Assembly: GCA_963652365.1 (NCBI GenBank)
Contig: CAVJTH010000010.1
Span: forward strand, 11,637 to 75,636
Direction of reading: 5' to 3'
Length of the DNA stretch: 64,000 nt
Source: Hallerella sp963652365
Lineage (GTDB): Bacteria > Fibrobacterota > Fibrobacteria > Fibrobacterales > Fibrobacteraceae
In this document: positions 1 through 7,705 of the stretch, in pieces
Layout of the letters: each line of letters opens with the position of its first letter
Numbering within the stretch: the first letter of the stretch is position 1
Position numbers and translations under genes: made by a program
Notes under the pieces: model-generated
Seen by the model: only the letters and a program-made list of their open reading frames with translations
Database searches by the model: none
What the model was told of the DNA's origin: nothing

Positions 1-450
1 AAGGTGCCGAAGCTCGGCGATCTGCAGGTGAAAAGTGCCGTGGCGCGGTTCAGCCGGACGCTTGGTACGCTCCTCAACGCGGGCGTCTCGGTCACGGAAG
101 CGTTGCAGGTGACGGCGAAGACCTCGGGAAACCTGGCCGTGGAAAGCGCGATCATGAAGATTGCGGTGGGGCTTGCCGGCGGAAAGAGCATCGTGGAACC
201 GATGAAGGAGACGAAAATCTTCCCGGCGATGGTCGTCCAGATGGTCGGTGTCGGCGAAAAAACGGGACAGCTCGGGGGAATGCTCTTGAAGGTGGCCGAT
301 TTTTACGACGAAGAAGTCGATGCGGCGATCGATGCCGTGACCTCGATGCTCGAACCCCTGATCATGGTGTTCCTCGGCGGAGCGGTCGGCTTCCTGATGA
401 TCGCGATGTACATGCCTATCTTTAGCATGTCCGATGCGGTTCAAGGGTGA
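1..450 (+). CDS. GspF/PilC-family inner-membrane protein, C-terminal part
   Basis: The gene is cut by the window start: the frame is open from base 1, and the first GTG at 4 is probably internal. About 149 residues are visible and match the second half of a T2SS F domain. Helical segments lead to a Gly-Glu-Lys-Thr-Gly turn (about residues 85-90), then the acidic DEEVDAAID stretch, then a terminal membrane helix ending IAMYMPIFSM, as in GspF and PilC. Proteins of this family are polytopic inner-membrane platforms that couple the assembly ATPase to pseudopilin or pilin polymerisation. The sequence cannot separate a type II secretion from a type IV pilus role. The stop codon overlaps a palindromic element upstream of spoVG. 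Confidence 0.85.
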   Translation, partial: KVPKLGDLQVKSAVARFSRTLGTLLNAGVSVTEALQVTAKTSGNLAVESAIMKIAVGLAGGKSIVEPMKETKIFPAMVVQMVGVGEKTGQLGGMLLKVADFYDEEVDAAIDAVTSMLEPLIMVFLGGAVGFLMIAMYMPIFSMSDAVQG

Positions 451-479
451 TTAATCGCCCGACGTGATCGATTAATCGC
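449..479. promoter_or_regulatory. Tandem 8-bp palindrome GATTAATC, 21 bp apart
   Basis: The palindrome GATTAATC, followed by GC, occurs at 449-458 and again at 470-479. The two copies are 21 bp apart, about two helical turns. They lie 52-82 bp upstream of the -24 element of a sigma-54 promoter, where enhancer-binding proteins usually bind. The arms could also pair as a stem followed by five T, so a terminator for the upstream gene is the alternative reading. Confidence 0.5.
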
Positions 480-500
480 TTTTTCCGGAAAGAAGAACGG

Positions 501-528
501 CGTTTCTGAACAAGAAATGCCGTTTCTG
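501..528. promoter_or_regulatory. CGTTTCTG direct repeat with an internal TTTCT/AGAAA dyad
   Basis: CGTTTCTG occurs at 501-508 and 521-528, 20 bp apart. Between the copies AGAAA (513-517) makes a dyad with TTTCT (503-507). The element directly abuts the sigma-54 promoter and could be a second regulator site. No known regulator can be assigned. Confidence 0.3.
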
Positions 529-530
529 TT

Positions 531-547
531 TTGGCACGGCTTTTGCA
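531..547 (+). promoter_or_regulatory. Sigma-54 (-24/-12) promoter of spoVG-comM
   Basis: TTGGCACG at 531-538 and TTGCA at 543-547 match the sigma-54 consensus TGGCACG-N4-TTGCA. The invariant GG (533-534) and GC (545-546) are separated by exactly 10 bp. Transcription would start near 558, about 35 bp before the spoVG ATG. An RpoN enhancer-binding protein would be needed for activation. Confidence 0.8.
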
Positions 548-592
548 ATAGAAGAGGCATCCCGATGTTGGGAATTAAAGATGGAGGCTTCT

Positions 593-934
593 ATGCCAAA
601 GACAAAGTCGGCGACTGCCGTAGAAGGAAAGCAACCGAAGGTTTCGGAATTTGACTGCCTGGTCGTGACGAATGTTCGCGTCTATCCGTTCAAGGAAGGG
701 ATGAACATGGGACACATCAAGGCGCTTGCCCGCGTGACGCTGAACGACCAGTTCGAGCTGACCCAGCTGCGCGTGATGGACGGGGAAAACGGGCTGTTTG
801 TCGGCTATCCGAACGATCCGTTCTACAAGGGCGAGGAATATCGCAGCATCTTCTTTCCGATTACGCGGGAATGCCGCGAACACATCGAAAACTGCATTCT
901 CGAAAAATACCAGCAGGCGATAGCCGCCGCGTAG
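593..934 (+). CDS. spoVG: SpoVG family RNA/DNA-binding regulator
   Basis: This 113-residue protein is a clear SpoVG: it has VTNVRVYPF, then RVTLNDQFELTQLRVMDG, then FVGYPND followed by the family's RSIFFPIT-type strand. SpoVG proteins bind nucleic acid and tune septation and envelope genes in Gram-positives and spirochaetes. The role here is inferred from family only. The ATG at 593 is preferred over the in-frame ATG at 581, because GGAGG at 583-587 sits 5 bp before it. The N-terminal 15 residues are variable and Lys-rich; the C-terminus is a short helix. comM starts 8 bp after the stop, so the two are probably co-transcribed from the sigma-54 promoter at 531-547. Confidence 0.93.
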   Translation: MPKTKSATAVEGKQPKVSEFDCLVVTNVRVYPFKEGMNMGHIKALARVTLNDQFELTQLRVMDGENGLFVGYPNDPFYKGEEYRSIFFPITRECREHIENCILEKYQQAIAAA

Positions 935-941
935 GTGTCCC

Positions 942-2495
942 GTGTTCCAGAGGATTCGCACCAGCTGCCTGCTCGGAATCAAGGCGATTCCGGTAAATGT
1001 CGAAGTCGATTCGTCGGCGGGACTTCCCGGTTTTACGCTTGTCGGATTGCCGGATAACGCTGTCCGCGAATCCAGGGAACGCGTTGTTTCGAGTATCAGA
1101 AGCTCCGGCTTTGCCGCTTCGGGGAGCCGAATGACGGTGAACCTTTCGCCCGCGGACTTGCGGAAGGAGGGAACATCCCTGGATTTGCCGCTGGCTATCG
1201 GAATGCTGATCGCTAGCGAAGAAATCCAGGCGAAACATCCGGAGCGCTTTGTGTTTCTAGGCGAACTTTCGCTCGACGGGCGCGTCAAGGCTGTACATGG
1301 CGTCTTGTCCGTGGCGATGAGCCTTTCAAAAAAAGACGATATCTTGGTGGTACCGAGGGAGAACGTCGCCGAGGCGAGCCTTGTTTCGGGGCTTTCCATT
1401 GTTGGGGTATCGACCCTTGCGGAATGTATCGCGGCGATAGCGCCGGGTTCGGAGGTTATCCCCGTGCGGGCTGGCGGCATTTCGCATCGGGTCATGGCGA
1501 CGGACTCCTCGGTACCGGATTTCCGTTCGGTGATGGGAATGGACGGTGTCAAGCGGGCCTTGGAAATCGCGGCCGCTGGCGCCCATAACTTTTTACTGGT
1601 CGGCTCTCCGGGTTCCGGTAAGACGTTTTCGGCGCGCTGCCTGCCTGGAATCTTGCCGCCGATGACCGACGAAGAAATCCTGGAATGCATGCGCATCTAT
1701 TCTTCCTTGCGGGTGCTCGGCGAAGAGGATCCCGAAAAGCTCTTGAATTCTCGGCCGTTTCGCTCTCCGCATCATTCGTCATCGATGATCGCTCTTGTCG
1801 GCGGAGGTCCGCGGCTTCGGCCCGGCGAAGCGAGCCTTGCTCACCACGGAGTCCTTTTCCTGGACGAGCTTCCGGAATTTAACCGGAATGTCCTGGAAGC
1901 GTTGCGCGAGCCGATGGAAGACGGAATAATCCGAATCAGCCGGGCGAGCGGAACCGTGGCGTGGCCCGCCCGGTTCATGATGGGCGCGGCGATGAATCCC
2001 TGTCCGTGCGGCTATTCCATGGACCCGAAGCGGGAATGCACGTGTCTGCCGGATTCCGTTCGGAGATACCGACAGCGTGTTTCGGGCCCGATGCTCGACC
2101 GGATAGACATCCAGGTCGCGGTTCCCACGATGGATCCCCAGAACCTGATGCGGATGCCGACAGGGGAAAGCTCCTTTCAAATCCGGGAGCGCGTTGTCGC
2201 CGCGAGAAAGGTCCAGCTAGGACGGTTTGTCCGTGGCAAGATCCATTCCAATGCGGAGATGAACAGCGACGAAACGAAAGCGTTTGCGAAGATGTCCGTT
2301 TCCACGGAACGCTTTGCCGTTTCCGCGGCCGAAAGAATGCAGCTCAGCGCCCGAGGCTATTACCGGATGCTCAAGGTGGCGCGGACGATTGCCGACTTGC
2401 GTGCCGTGAACGACTGTTCGAAGACCGTTCCGGTGGAATGTTCCGACATTGCGGAAGCGTTGCGCTTTCGGGCCTTTTCAGGGATTGCCGGGTGA
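942..2495 (+). CDS. comM: YifB/ComM family Mg-chelatase-like AAA+ ATPase
   Basis: This 517-residue protein has the ComM architecture. The N-terminal Lon-like domain carries LPGFTLVGLPDNAVRESRERV-type sequence. The AAA+ core has Walker A GSPGSGKT (about residues 221-228) and Walker B LFLDELPEF (about 305). The characteristic NPCPCGY zinc-ribbon-like motif is followed by a C-terminal helical domain. ComM is a hexameric branch-migration helicase that helps integrate incoming DNA during natural transformation. The start is GTG at 942, with a weak Shine-Dalgarno. Sitting behind spoVG on a sigma-54 promoter is an unusual context. The 3' end overlaps folB tail to tail by 18 bp. Confidence 0.93.
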   Translation: MFQRIRTSCLLGIKAIPVNVEVDSSAGLPGFTLVGLPDNAVRESRERVVSSIRSSGFAASGSRMTVNLSPADLRKEGTSLDLPLAIGMLIASEEIQAKHPERFVFLGELSLDGRVKAVHGVLSVAMSLSKKDDILVVPRENVAEASLVSGLSIVGVSTLAECIAAIAPGSEVIPVRAGGISHRVMATDSSVPDFRSVMGMDGVKRALEIAAAGAHNFLLVGSPGSGKTFSARCLPGILPPMTDEEILECMRIYSSLRVLGEEDPEKLLNSRPFRSPHHSSSMIALVGGGPRLRPGEASLAHHGVLFLDELPEFNRNVLEALREPMEDGIIRISRASGTVAWPARFMMGAAMNPCPCGYSMDPKRECTCLPDSVRRYRQRVSGPMLDRIDIQVAVPTMDPQNLMRMPTGESSFQIRERVVAARKVQLGRFVRGKIHSNAEMNSDETKAFAKMSVSTERFAVSAAERMQLSARGYYRMLKVARTIADLRAVNDCSKTVPVECSDIAEALRFRAFSGIAG

Positions 2496-2858
2496 GCGTT
2501 CCAGGCGAATCTCGGCGGCGGAGCATCGTGCTCCAGAAATCGCCTCCGGCTTTTCGATGCGGACCCAGGCGGCGGAAATGTTCGGAGACTTTTCGAGAAG
2601 TCGCTGCGCGGAACGATACGCCAGGGTTTCGACGAGCGTAAAGCGGGACTTCTGGATGAATGTGATCAGGTCTTCGGAAAGTTGCGCGTAATCGACCGTC
2701 TTTTCCAGCGAATCGCCTTGCGCGATTCCAGAAAAATCCATCCAGAGAGAAAAACTCAGCCGGACTGGCTGTGGCCGTTCCCGCTCAAAGGAAAAGGCTC
2801 CGAGAATCGTTTCGAAGCCTATGTCCAGAACGGAAATCTTTCCGGTTTCGCTTACCAT
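2478..2858 (-). CDS. folB: Dihydroneopterin aldolase
   Basis: This 126-residue protein has FolB features: an N-terminal ISVLDIGFETILGAFSFER strand pair, the TVDYAQLSEDL segment and the TLVETLAYRSAQRLL helix, whose Glu binds the pterin. FolB cleaves 7,8-dihydroneopterin to 6-hydroxymethyl-dihydropterin in folate synthesis. The gene overlaps the upstream Ser-rich envelope gene by 7 bp and comM by 18 bp on the opposite strand, so no terminator fits between the convergent genes. Confidence 0.85.
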   Translation of the reverse strand: MVSETGKISVLDIGFETILGAFSFERERPQPVRLSFSLWMDFSGIAQGDSLEKTVDYAQLSEDLITFIQKSRFTLVETLAYRSAQRLLEKSPNISAAWVRIEKPEAISGARCSAAEIRLERSPGNP

Positions 2859-3937
2859 GTAAAGAGAACGATGGAGCCCGCAATCGATGCTGCCGCGATG
2901 CCGAACCAGATGTTTCGCGCCATGGAGTAGGAATCCATCGCGTCCTTGTTCTTCTTGTTGCGGGAGCTTAGATCGCTTAGCGCGGACGTCTTGTCGTTCA
3001 TTTCGTACCAGAGCATCGCTTCATAGCAACCGTTCTTTCCTCCGCACGCGGTTTCGATGTTTTTCTTGTGGCTGCTGATCAGTCCGTTCAAGTCGTCGTG
3101 GGCGGACTTTGCGTCATTGTACTGGATCTGGTCGTAGATGCCGACCCCGATTCCCGCTGCCGCGATGCCGACAAGTCCCCAGGCGCTCCACTTGCGAATT
3201 TCATCCGCGACGCCGAACCGGTCCGTTACGTCGTTTGCCGCGCTGCGCGCCGCATAGTCTTCCTCGTTCGCATAGGATGCCGTTTCGCCAACGTCGCCCT
3301 GGACGTCGTAGGTACCTTCTTCTTCTTCGCAGTCCGGATCGTCATCGTCGCAGTATTCATCTTCCTCGGTTGCCGACGAGGAGGAGCTTTCGACGGTTGC
3401 GAATACGGCTTCTTCGGAACTCGAAGAGGATTCGATCGCTTCGGAGCTGGAACTTTCCGGCGCGTTTTCGGGGACTAGCTCGATGACCTTGACCCCGCGG
3501 TGAAGGTACATCTGGCTCACGCCTTCCGCATAGATCGCCGTTCCGTCGAAATAGACTTTTTCGATGTCGGCGTTTGCGTCCGCGTCGGAACTTGCGTAGG
3601 CCTTCGCCTTGACCGCGAAGCCGTAAGCGATTCCATCGGGAAGCTTGAATGACGACAGACTCGCCTTGTCCGAACCTTCGCGTCCTTCGTAAAGCTGGTA
3701 TGTGGTCGGGGTCTCGCCAAACGGGTCTTCGAATTTCTGCCTGACATAGAAACGCCCTGCCTGGACGTTTTCCACGGTTCCCGAAGTGGAAATCTTCAGG
3801 GAACCGCCAAATTCCGCGTCGATGTATTGGTCTGGCGTACCGACTTCGTCGCCAGAAAAGCTCTGGATGGTGTAGTTATCGGCAGCAAAGGCGGCTATGG
3901 CTAAAATGCCGATAAGAGCGAATCGCGTTGACTTCAT
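2852..3937 (-). CDS. Secreted/membrane protein with Ser-rich and acidic linker
   Basis: Function is not recognised. The 361-residue protein has a signal peptide (MKSTRFALIGILAIAAFA) and a beta-rich N-terminal region up to about residue 160. A low-complexity stretch of SSSSE runs follows, with an acidic segment containing two cysteines (CDDDDPDC). Two hydrophobic segments near the C-terminus (WGLVGIAAAGIGVGIYD and WFGIAAASIAGSIVLFTW) flank a charged helical loop. It is therefore probably an envelope protein with an exported domain anchored by C-terminal helices. The ATG at 3937 has GGAG 8 bp upstream, so the upstream in-frame start at 3952 is not used. It leads into folB with a 7-bp overlap. 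Confidence 0.75.
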   Translation of the reverse strand: MKSTRFALIGILAIAAFAADNYTIQSFSGDEVGTPDQYIDAEFGGSLKISTSGTVENVQAGRFYVRQKFEDPFGETPTTYQLYEGREGSDKASLSSFKLPDGIAYGFAVKAKAYASSDADANADIEKVYFDGTAIYAEGVSQMYLHRGVKVIELVPENAPESSSSEAIESSSSSEEAVFATVESSSSSATEEDEYCDDDDPDCEEEEGTYDVQGDVGETASYANEEDYAARSAANDVTDRFGVADEIRKWSAWGLVGIAAAGIGVGIYDQIQYNDAKSAHDDLNGLISSHKKNIETACGGKNGCYEAMLWYEMNDKTSALSDLSSRNKKNKDAMDSYSMARNIWFGIAAASIAGSIVLFTW

Positions 3938-3973
3938 GCGTGAACTCCACAATAAATATCTGCAACAAATATA

Positions 3974-3979
3974 TATAAT
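3974..3979 (+). promoter_or_regulatory. Possible -10 box for the hemACD operon
   Basis: TATAAT at 3974-3979 lies in the AT-rich divergent gap between the Ser-rich envelope gene and hemA. No convincing -35 is visible 17 bp upstream, so this is a weak call. It would give a leader of about 50 nt. Confidence 0.35.
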
Positions 3980-4035
3980 CCTGTTTTGGGGCGGTTGTCC
4001 CTTGAAAATTTTCTAGCTTGCTTGGCGAAAAAACG

Positions 4036-5310
4036 ATGAAAAACAAGGAAAGTACACACTGCGTCGTTCTGGGCGCAAGTCACAAGACATGTCCGGTCGC
4101 CTTGCGCGATCGCCTGGGATTTTCCGGCGAACTTCTCGAAAAGGGCCTGCTCAGCCTGGGAAGGCTGCCGGGGCTTTCGGAAACGGTCATCCTTTCGACG
4201 TGCAACCGGACGGAGATCTACGCGGCAACGCGGTATCCGGACGCCCTGCGGGACACCCTGGTCAACTGGTGGGCCGAATTCTCGGGGCTCGATGCCGAGG
4301 AACTGGTGCCGCATTGCTTTTACTTGACGCATACCGAAGCGATTTCCCATCTCTATACGGTCGTTTCCTCGCTCGACAGCCTGGTCCTTGGCGAAAACCA
4401 GATCATGGGACAGGTCAAGGAAGCGTACCGGATGGCGCAGAAGACCGGGCAGTCCGGTTTTTTCCTGAGCCATCTTTTCCAGTCGGCGCTTGCGCTAGGG
4501 AAAAAGGTCCGGGAAGATACGTCGATCGGCGAAGGAACCGTTTCGATTCCCTTTGCTGCGGTGCAGCTGGCGTTGCGCGAACTGGGCGACATCTCTCCGC
4601 TTTGCGTGGGAGTCCTGGGCCTGGGCGACATGGGAAACATCGTGTCGGTAGAGCTTTCCGCTGCGGGAGCGTCTCGGTTTGTCTTCTTGAACCGTACGCT
4701 TTCGAAGGCGAGGAACTTTGCCGCGCGTTTTGGGGGCGAAGCGCACGAGCTGCATGAAATGGAAACGTGCCTCAAGTCCGTCGATCTGCTGATCACGGCG
4801 GCGTCTTCTCCGGAGTACCTGCTGACAGAAGAACTGGCTGCTCGCTTGAATCGAAGCGCGAAGACGGTCTATATCGACATTGGCGCTCCGAGAAACATCG
4901 AGCCTGCGGTCGCGAAGATTCCGAACGTTTCCCTGTTCAGCATCGACGATCTGAGTCGCGTGGTGGAAGACAATCGGACGAAGCGGCGGCATTCCGCGGA
5001 GCGTGCCCGCGAAATCATCGGAGAAGCCGTGGATGAATTTGCGGATTGGTATGCGACTCTCGGCGTGATTCCCCTGATGCTTTCTCTCCGCGAACATCAC
5101 GAAACCCAGGAACGGGAACTCCTCGGAAAATGGGAGAACCGCGTTTCGCCAGAGACTCTGGGACATCTTCGACGTTTCGGCGACGAGCTCGTCGCCAAGC
5201 TCCTGCACAGGCCTTCGCTTGAATTGAAACGGCTGGGAGCGGCTGGACTTGGACTGGAAACGCGTCTGATTCTCGAACGGCTGTTCGACCTGAAAATCGA
5301 GGAAGAATGA
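4036..5310 (+). CDS. hemA: Glutamyl-tRNA reductase
   Basis: This 424-residue enzyme makes glutamate-1-semialdehyde from Glu-tRNA in the C5 tetrapyrrole pathway. Key motifs are STCNRTEIYA (about residues 50-59, catalytic Cys), SLVLGENQIMGQVKEAY, the NADPH-binding GLGDMGN, and the C-terminal dimerisation helices. The ATG at 4036 starts the conserved sequence; the in-frame TTG at 4018 adds only six unconserved residues. The stop overlaps hemC by 4 bp (ATGA), showing translational coupling. tRNA-Glu, its substrate, is encoded elsewhere in the window. Confidence 0.95.
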   Translation: MKNKESTHCVVLGASHKTCPVALRDRLGFSGELLEKGLLSLGRLPGLSETVILSTCNRTEIYAATRYPDALRDTLVNWWAEFSGLDAEELVPHCFYLTHTEAISHLYTVVSSLDSLVLGENQIMGQVKEAYRMAQKTGQSGFFLSHLFQSALALGKKVREDTSIGEGTVSIPFAAVQLALRELGDISPLCVGVLGLGDMGNIVSVELSAAGASRFVFLNRTLSKARNFAARFGGEAHELHEMETCLKSVDLLITAASSPEYLLTEELAARLNRSAKTVYIDIGAPRNIEPAVAKIPNVSLFSIDDLSRVVEDNRTKRRHSAERAREIIGEAVDEFADWYATLGVIPLMLSLREHHETQERELLGKWENRVSPETLGHLRRFGDELVAKLLHRPSLELKRLGAAGLGLETRLILERLFDLKIEEE

Positions 5311-6278
5311 ACATGAAAAAGATACGGATCGGGACGCGGGGAAGCGCGCTCGCCCTTGCGCAAGCGGAACAGGCAAAAAAGCTCATGCAGGAAAGCTTTC
5401 CCGAAGCGGACGTGGAAATCTGCGTCATCAAGACGGTCGGCGACAAGGACCATGTGCGTTCGCTGGTGTCGTTTGGCGGCCAAGGCGTGTTTGTCAAGGA
5501 AATCGAGGAAGCGCTGCTCGCGGGACAGATCGACGTGGCGGTGCATTCCCTGAAGGACGTTCCCGATTCGATGGATCCGCGGCTCGAACTTTCGGGATTC
5601 CTGAAGCGGGAAAATCCGCGAGACGTGCTGGTATCGAACGGAATTTCCCTGGAAGAGCTTCGGATTGGCGCGACGATCGGGACTGGTTCTCCGCGGCGCG
5701 TCCTGCAGCTCAAGGCGATTCGTCCGGACATCCGATGCGTGAATCTTCGTGGAAACCTGCCGTCGAGAATCGATCGGGTGAAGTCCGGCGAACTGGACGC
5801 GGTCATGCTCGGCGCCGCGGGACTGGTTCGTCTTGGGCTCTCTTCCGAGATTTCGGACGAGTTTCCCGTCGAACGGATAACGCCCGCGATCGGTCAGGGA
5901 ATCGTCGCTCTCCAGAGCCTTGAAAAAAACGCCTTTGCTCGAAGCGTCTCCGAAAGGATTTCGGATAAATTAACCGTGACGGCGGCTCGTGCGGAACGCC
6001 GCTGGATGGAACTTCTGGGCGGCGGTTGCCGGGTGCCGATGGGCGCGATCCTCGAACCGGATGCCGGTGGATTCCTGCTCACCGCCTTTCTGGCCGATGC
6101 CGAAAGCGGAAGTTCCGTGCGCCTGTCGAGACGCTTTAGCGAAGAGGAGCTGCAAGGAAATTCCCTGGAATCCTTTGCCCGGAACTTTGCCGAAGAATGT
6201 CATCGAAGAAAGATTCCGCTTCCTTCGGAAACATCCGGCACGGAAGCGATCGCTTCGTTCTGGAACCGGGAGCACTGA
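5307..6278 (+). CDS. hemC: Hydroxymethylbilane synthase (porphobilinogen deaminase)
   Basis: This 323-residue protein opens with IRIGTRGSALALAQA and contains the VHSLKDVPDS segment. The dipyrromethane-cofactor cysteine sits in LGGGCRVPMGA (about residue 239). It polymerises four porphobilinogens into hydroxymethylbilane. Two starts are possible (5307 and 5313); the first overlaps the hemA stop as ATGA. Its own stop overlaps the hemD ATG by one base (TGATG). Confidence 0.95.
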   Translation: MNMKKIRIGTRGSALALAQAEQAKKLMQESFPEADVEICVIKTVGDKDHVRSLVSFGGQGVFVKEIEEALLAGQIDVAVHSLKDVPDSMDPRLELSGFLKRENPRDVLVSNGISLEELRIGATIGTGSPRRVLQLKAIRPDIRCVNLRGNLPSRIDRVKSGELDAVMLGAAGLVRLGLSSEISDEFPVERITPAIGQGIVALQSLEKNAFARSVSERISDKLTVTAARAERRWMELLGGGCRVPMGAILEPDAGGFLLTAFLADAESGSSVRLSRRFSEEELQGNSLESFARNFAEECHRRKIPLPSETSGTEAIASFWNREH

Positions 6279-6901
6279 TGCTCGTGATCGATACCGGGAT
6301 GACGCCTCCTTCTGCCGCTAGGGTCTCGGAGGAAAAAGCCAAGGGAAACGAGCTGCTTCATCTGCCCGCCTTGGCGTATCGCGCGACCGGAATTTCGGTG
6401 GAACTGGATGGCCGCGACGCTGCGTTCGTGGGGAGCCCCCGGGCCGCTCTGTTGACAAAAAATGTCTTGCAAGATTTTTCCGGACCTGTCTTTGCCGCCG
6501 GCGAAAAAACGGCGGTGCGCCTTTTGGAAGCGGGAATCCCTGTCGCAGATGCCGGTTCGGGAAACGGAATCGAGGACGATCTTGAAAAGTTCCTGAAAAA
6601 GAGAAAATGCAAGAACTTTGCCTGGATTTCCGCTGCGGAAACTGCGGCGGATCTGGATGCCTTGGCAGCTCGCCTGGGAATTTCCATTCGGCACTTTCCC
6701 GTCTATGAAACCTTTCCCGCGCCTGTCGATGAAAATTTCCTGAAGAACCTGGAACATCCCGTTTCCTGGAACTTCTATTCGGGAAAGGGCGTGCTTGCGC
6801 TGGTTCGCTTTGTACAAAGTAACGATGTGGTTAATTTGTTTGGGACGAGCGCAAAAAGGGAATTTGAAAATGCAGGACCTTGCCGAGAATCTGGCTCTTA
6901 G
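6278..6901 (+). CDS. hemD: Uroporphyrinogen-III synthase (divergent)
   Basis: The identification as HemD rests mainly on position after hemA-hemC and on weak family features: two similar alpha/beta halves, a VGSPRAALL segment in the first half, and a terminal region ending in the SFYSGKGV-like sequence WNFYSGKGV. HemD sequences are poorly conserved, so this is expected. At 207 residues it is slightly short. HemD closes hydroxymethylbilane with inversion of ring D. The ATG at 6278 overlaps the hemC stop. The last 71 bp overlap the 3' end of the signal-peptidase-like gene on the other strand. Confidence 0.78.
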   Translation: MLVIDTGMTPPSAARVSEEKAKGNELLHLPALAYRATGISVELDGRDAAFVGSPRAALLTKNVLQDFSGPVFAAGEKTAVRLLEAGIPVADAGSGNGIEDDLEKFLKKRKCKNFAWISAAETAADLDALAARLGISIRHFPVYETFPAPVDENFLKNLEHPVSWNFYSGKGVLALVRFVQSNDVVNLFGTSAKREFENAGPCRESGS

Positions 6902-7703
6902 GGATGTAGCCGCTGTTCCGGGAATCCTCGCAGCGGTTGCCCTTTAGACAAATTAGGTAATAGGCGTTCTCGGGAGACTTGAAACCGGAAACTTCGGAGG
7001 AATCGGAGGCGGCGAACAGCCGCCGTTCAAAGTGGGCCTTTTTCGCACCGGGGTCTTCGCGGTTGACTTGCAGGGAAATCAGGAAGTATTCCTGCCAGTG
7101 CAGCCCGTGGACTTCCCGGATGCTGATGGGACGTCCAAAGAGATGCGCGCTGCCGACGCGGGAAATCGGGAGTGTGTCCTGTCCGCGGAAAAGTTTCGCC
7201 TGTACATAATAACGGTTGAATCCGAATTCCTTGCGCAGAAAGTTGGAAGCGTAGTCAAACGAAATATCGTTCAGGCCGGAAAGGAAAACGGAATCGTCCT
7301 TTCGGGGAACGTAAAAGTCGCGCGGAGCGATGATTTCCGATTCGTCTTCCCAAAAATATTCGGCATCCTCGGTCTGGATCTTTCCGTCGGGAAAGACCGT
7401 TACCGAATCTCCCGGAAGCCCGAATACCGCGCGCAGTGCGGGACCGTTGCCGGGAAAGCTTGCAAGAACGATGTCTCCGCGAGTCAGCTTGTCTGTACAC
7501 AGGGAAATCTTGCAGAGCCAGACGATCTTTCCTGCGGAGATCCGAGGCTCCAGGGAATTTTCGACAACGCGCACCGGTTCCAGCGCATAGAAGCGTATGA
7601 GCAGGCTCGACAGGAAAATGCCGACGAGAAGAATTCCCAGAACGGCATTCCATTCCCGGGAACTTGCCCGGAGAAGTTTCCGGTTGCGCGCGCGCAGGGA
7701 CAC
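6831..7703 (-). CDS. Signal peptidase I-like protein (S26), catalytic Lys replaced
   Basis: The 290-residue protein has one N-terminal membrane helix (about residues 18-38). It then shows the S26 order: Ser50 in ENSLEP (normally GxSMxPT), GDIV (box C, about 76), and RAVFGLPGDSV (box D, about 91-101). In canonical signal peptidase I the box D sequence is KRV-x-G-x-PGD; here the Lys position is Arg91, so the general base looks missing. It may be a degenerate paralogue or a non-catalytic relative. The GTG start at 7703 follows the lepA stop by 2 bp and has AAGGA upstream; the longer open frame into lepA is not used. A lepA-lepB pairing is common, which supports the family. Confidence 0.75.
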   Translation of the reverse strand: MSLRARNRKLLRASSREWNAVLGILLVGIFLSSLLIRFYALEPVRVVENSLEPRISAGKIVWLCKISLCTDKLTRGDIVLASFPGNGPALRAVFGLPGDSVTVFPDGKIQTEDAEYFWEDESEIIAPRDFYVPRKDDSVFLSGLNDISFDYASNFLRKEFGFNRYYVQAKLFRGQDTLPISRVGSAHLFGRPISIREVHGLHWQEYFLISLQVNREDPGAKKAHFERRLFAASDSSEVSGFKSPENAYYLICLKGNRCEDSRNSGYIPKSQILGKVLHFQIPFLRSSQTN

Positions 7704-7705
7704 CG

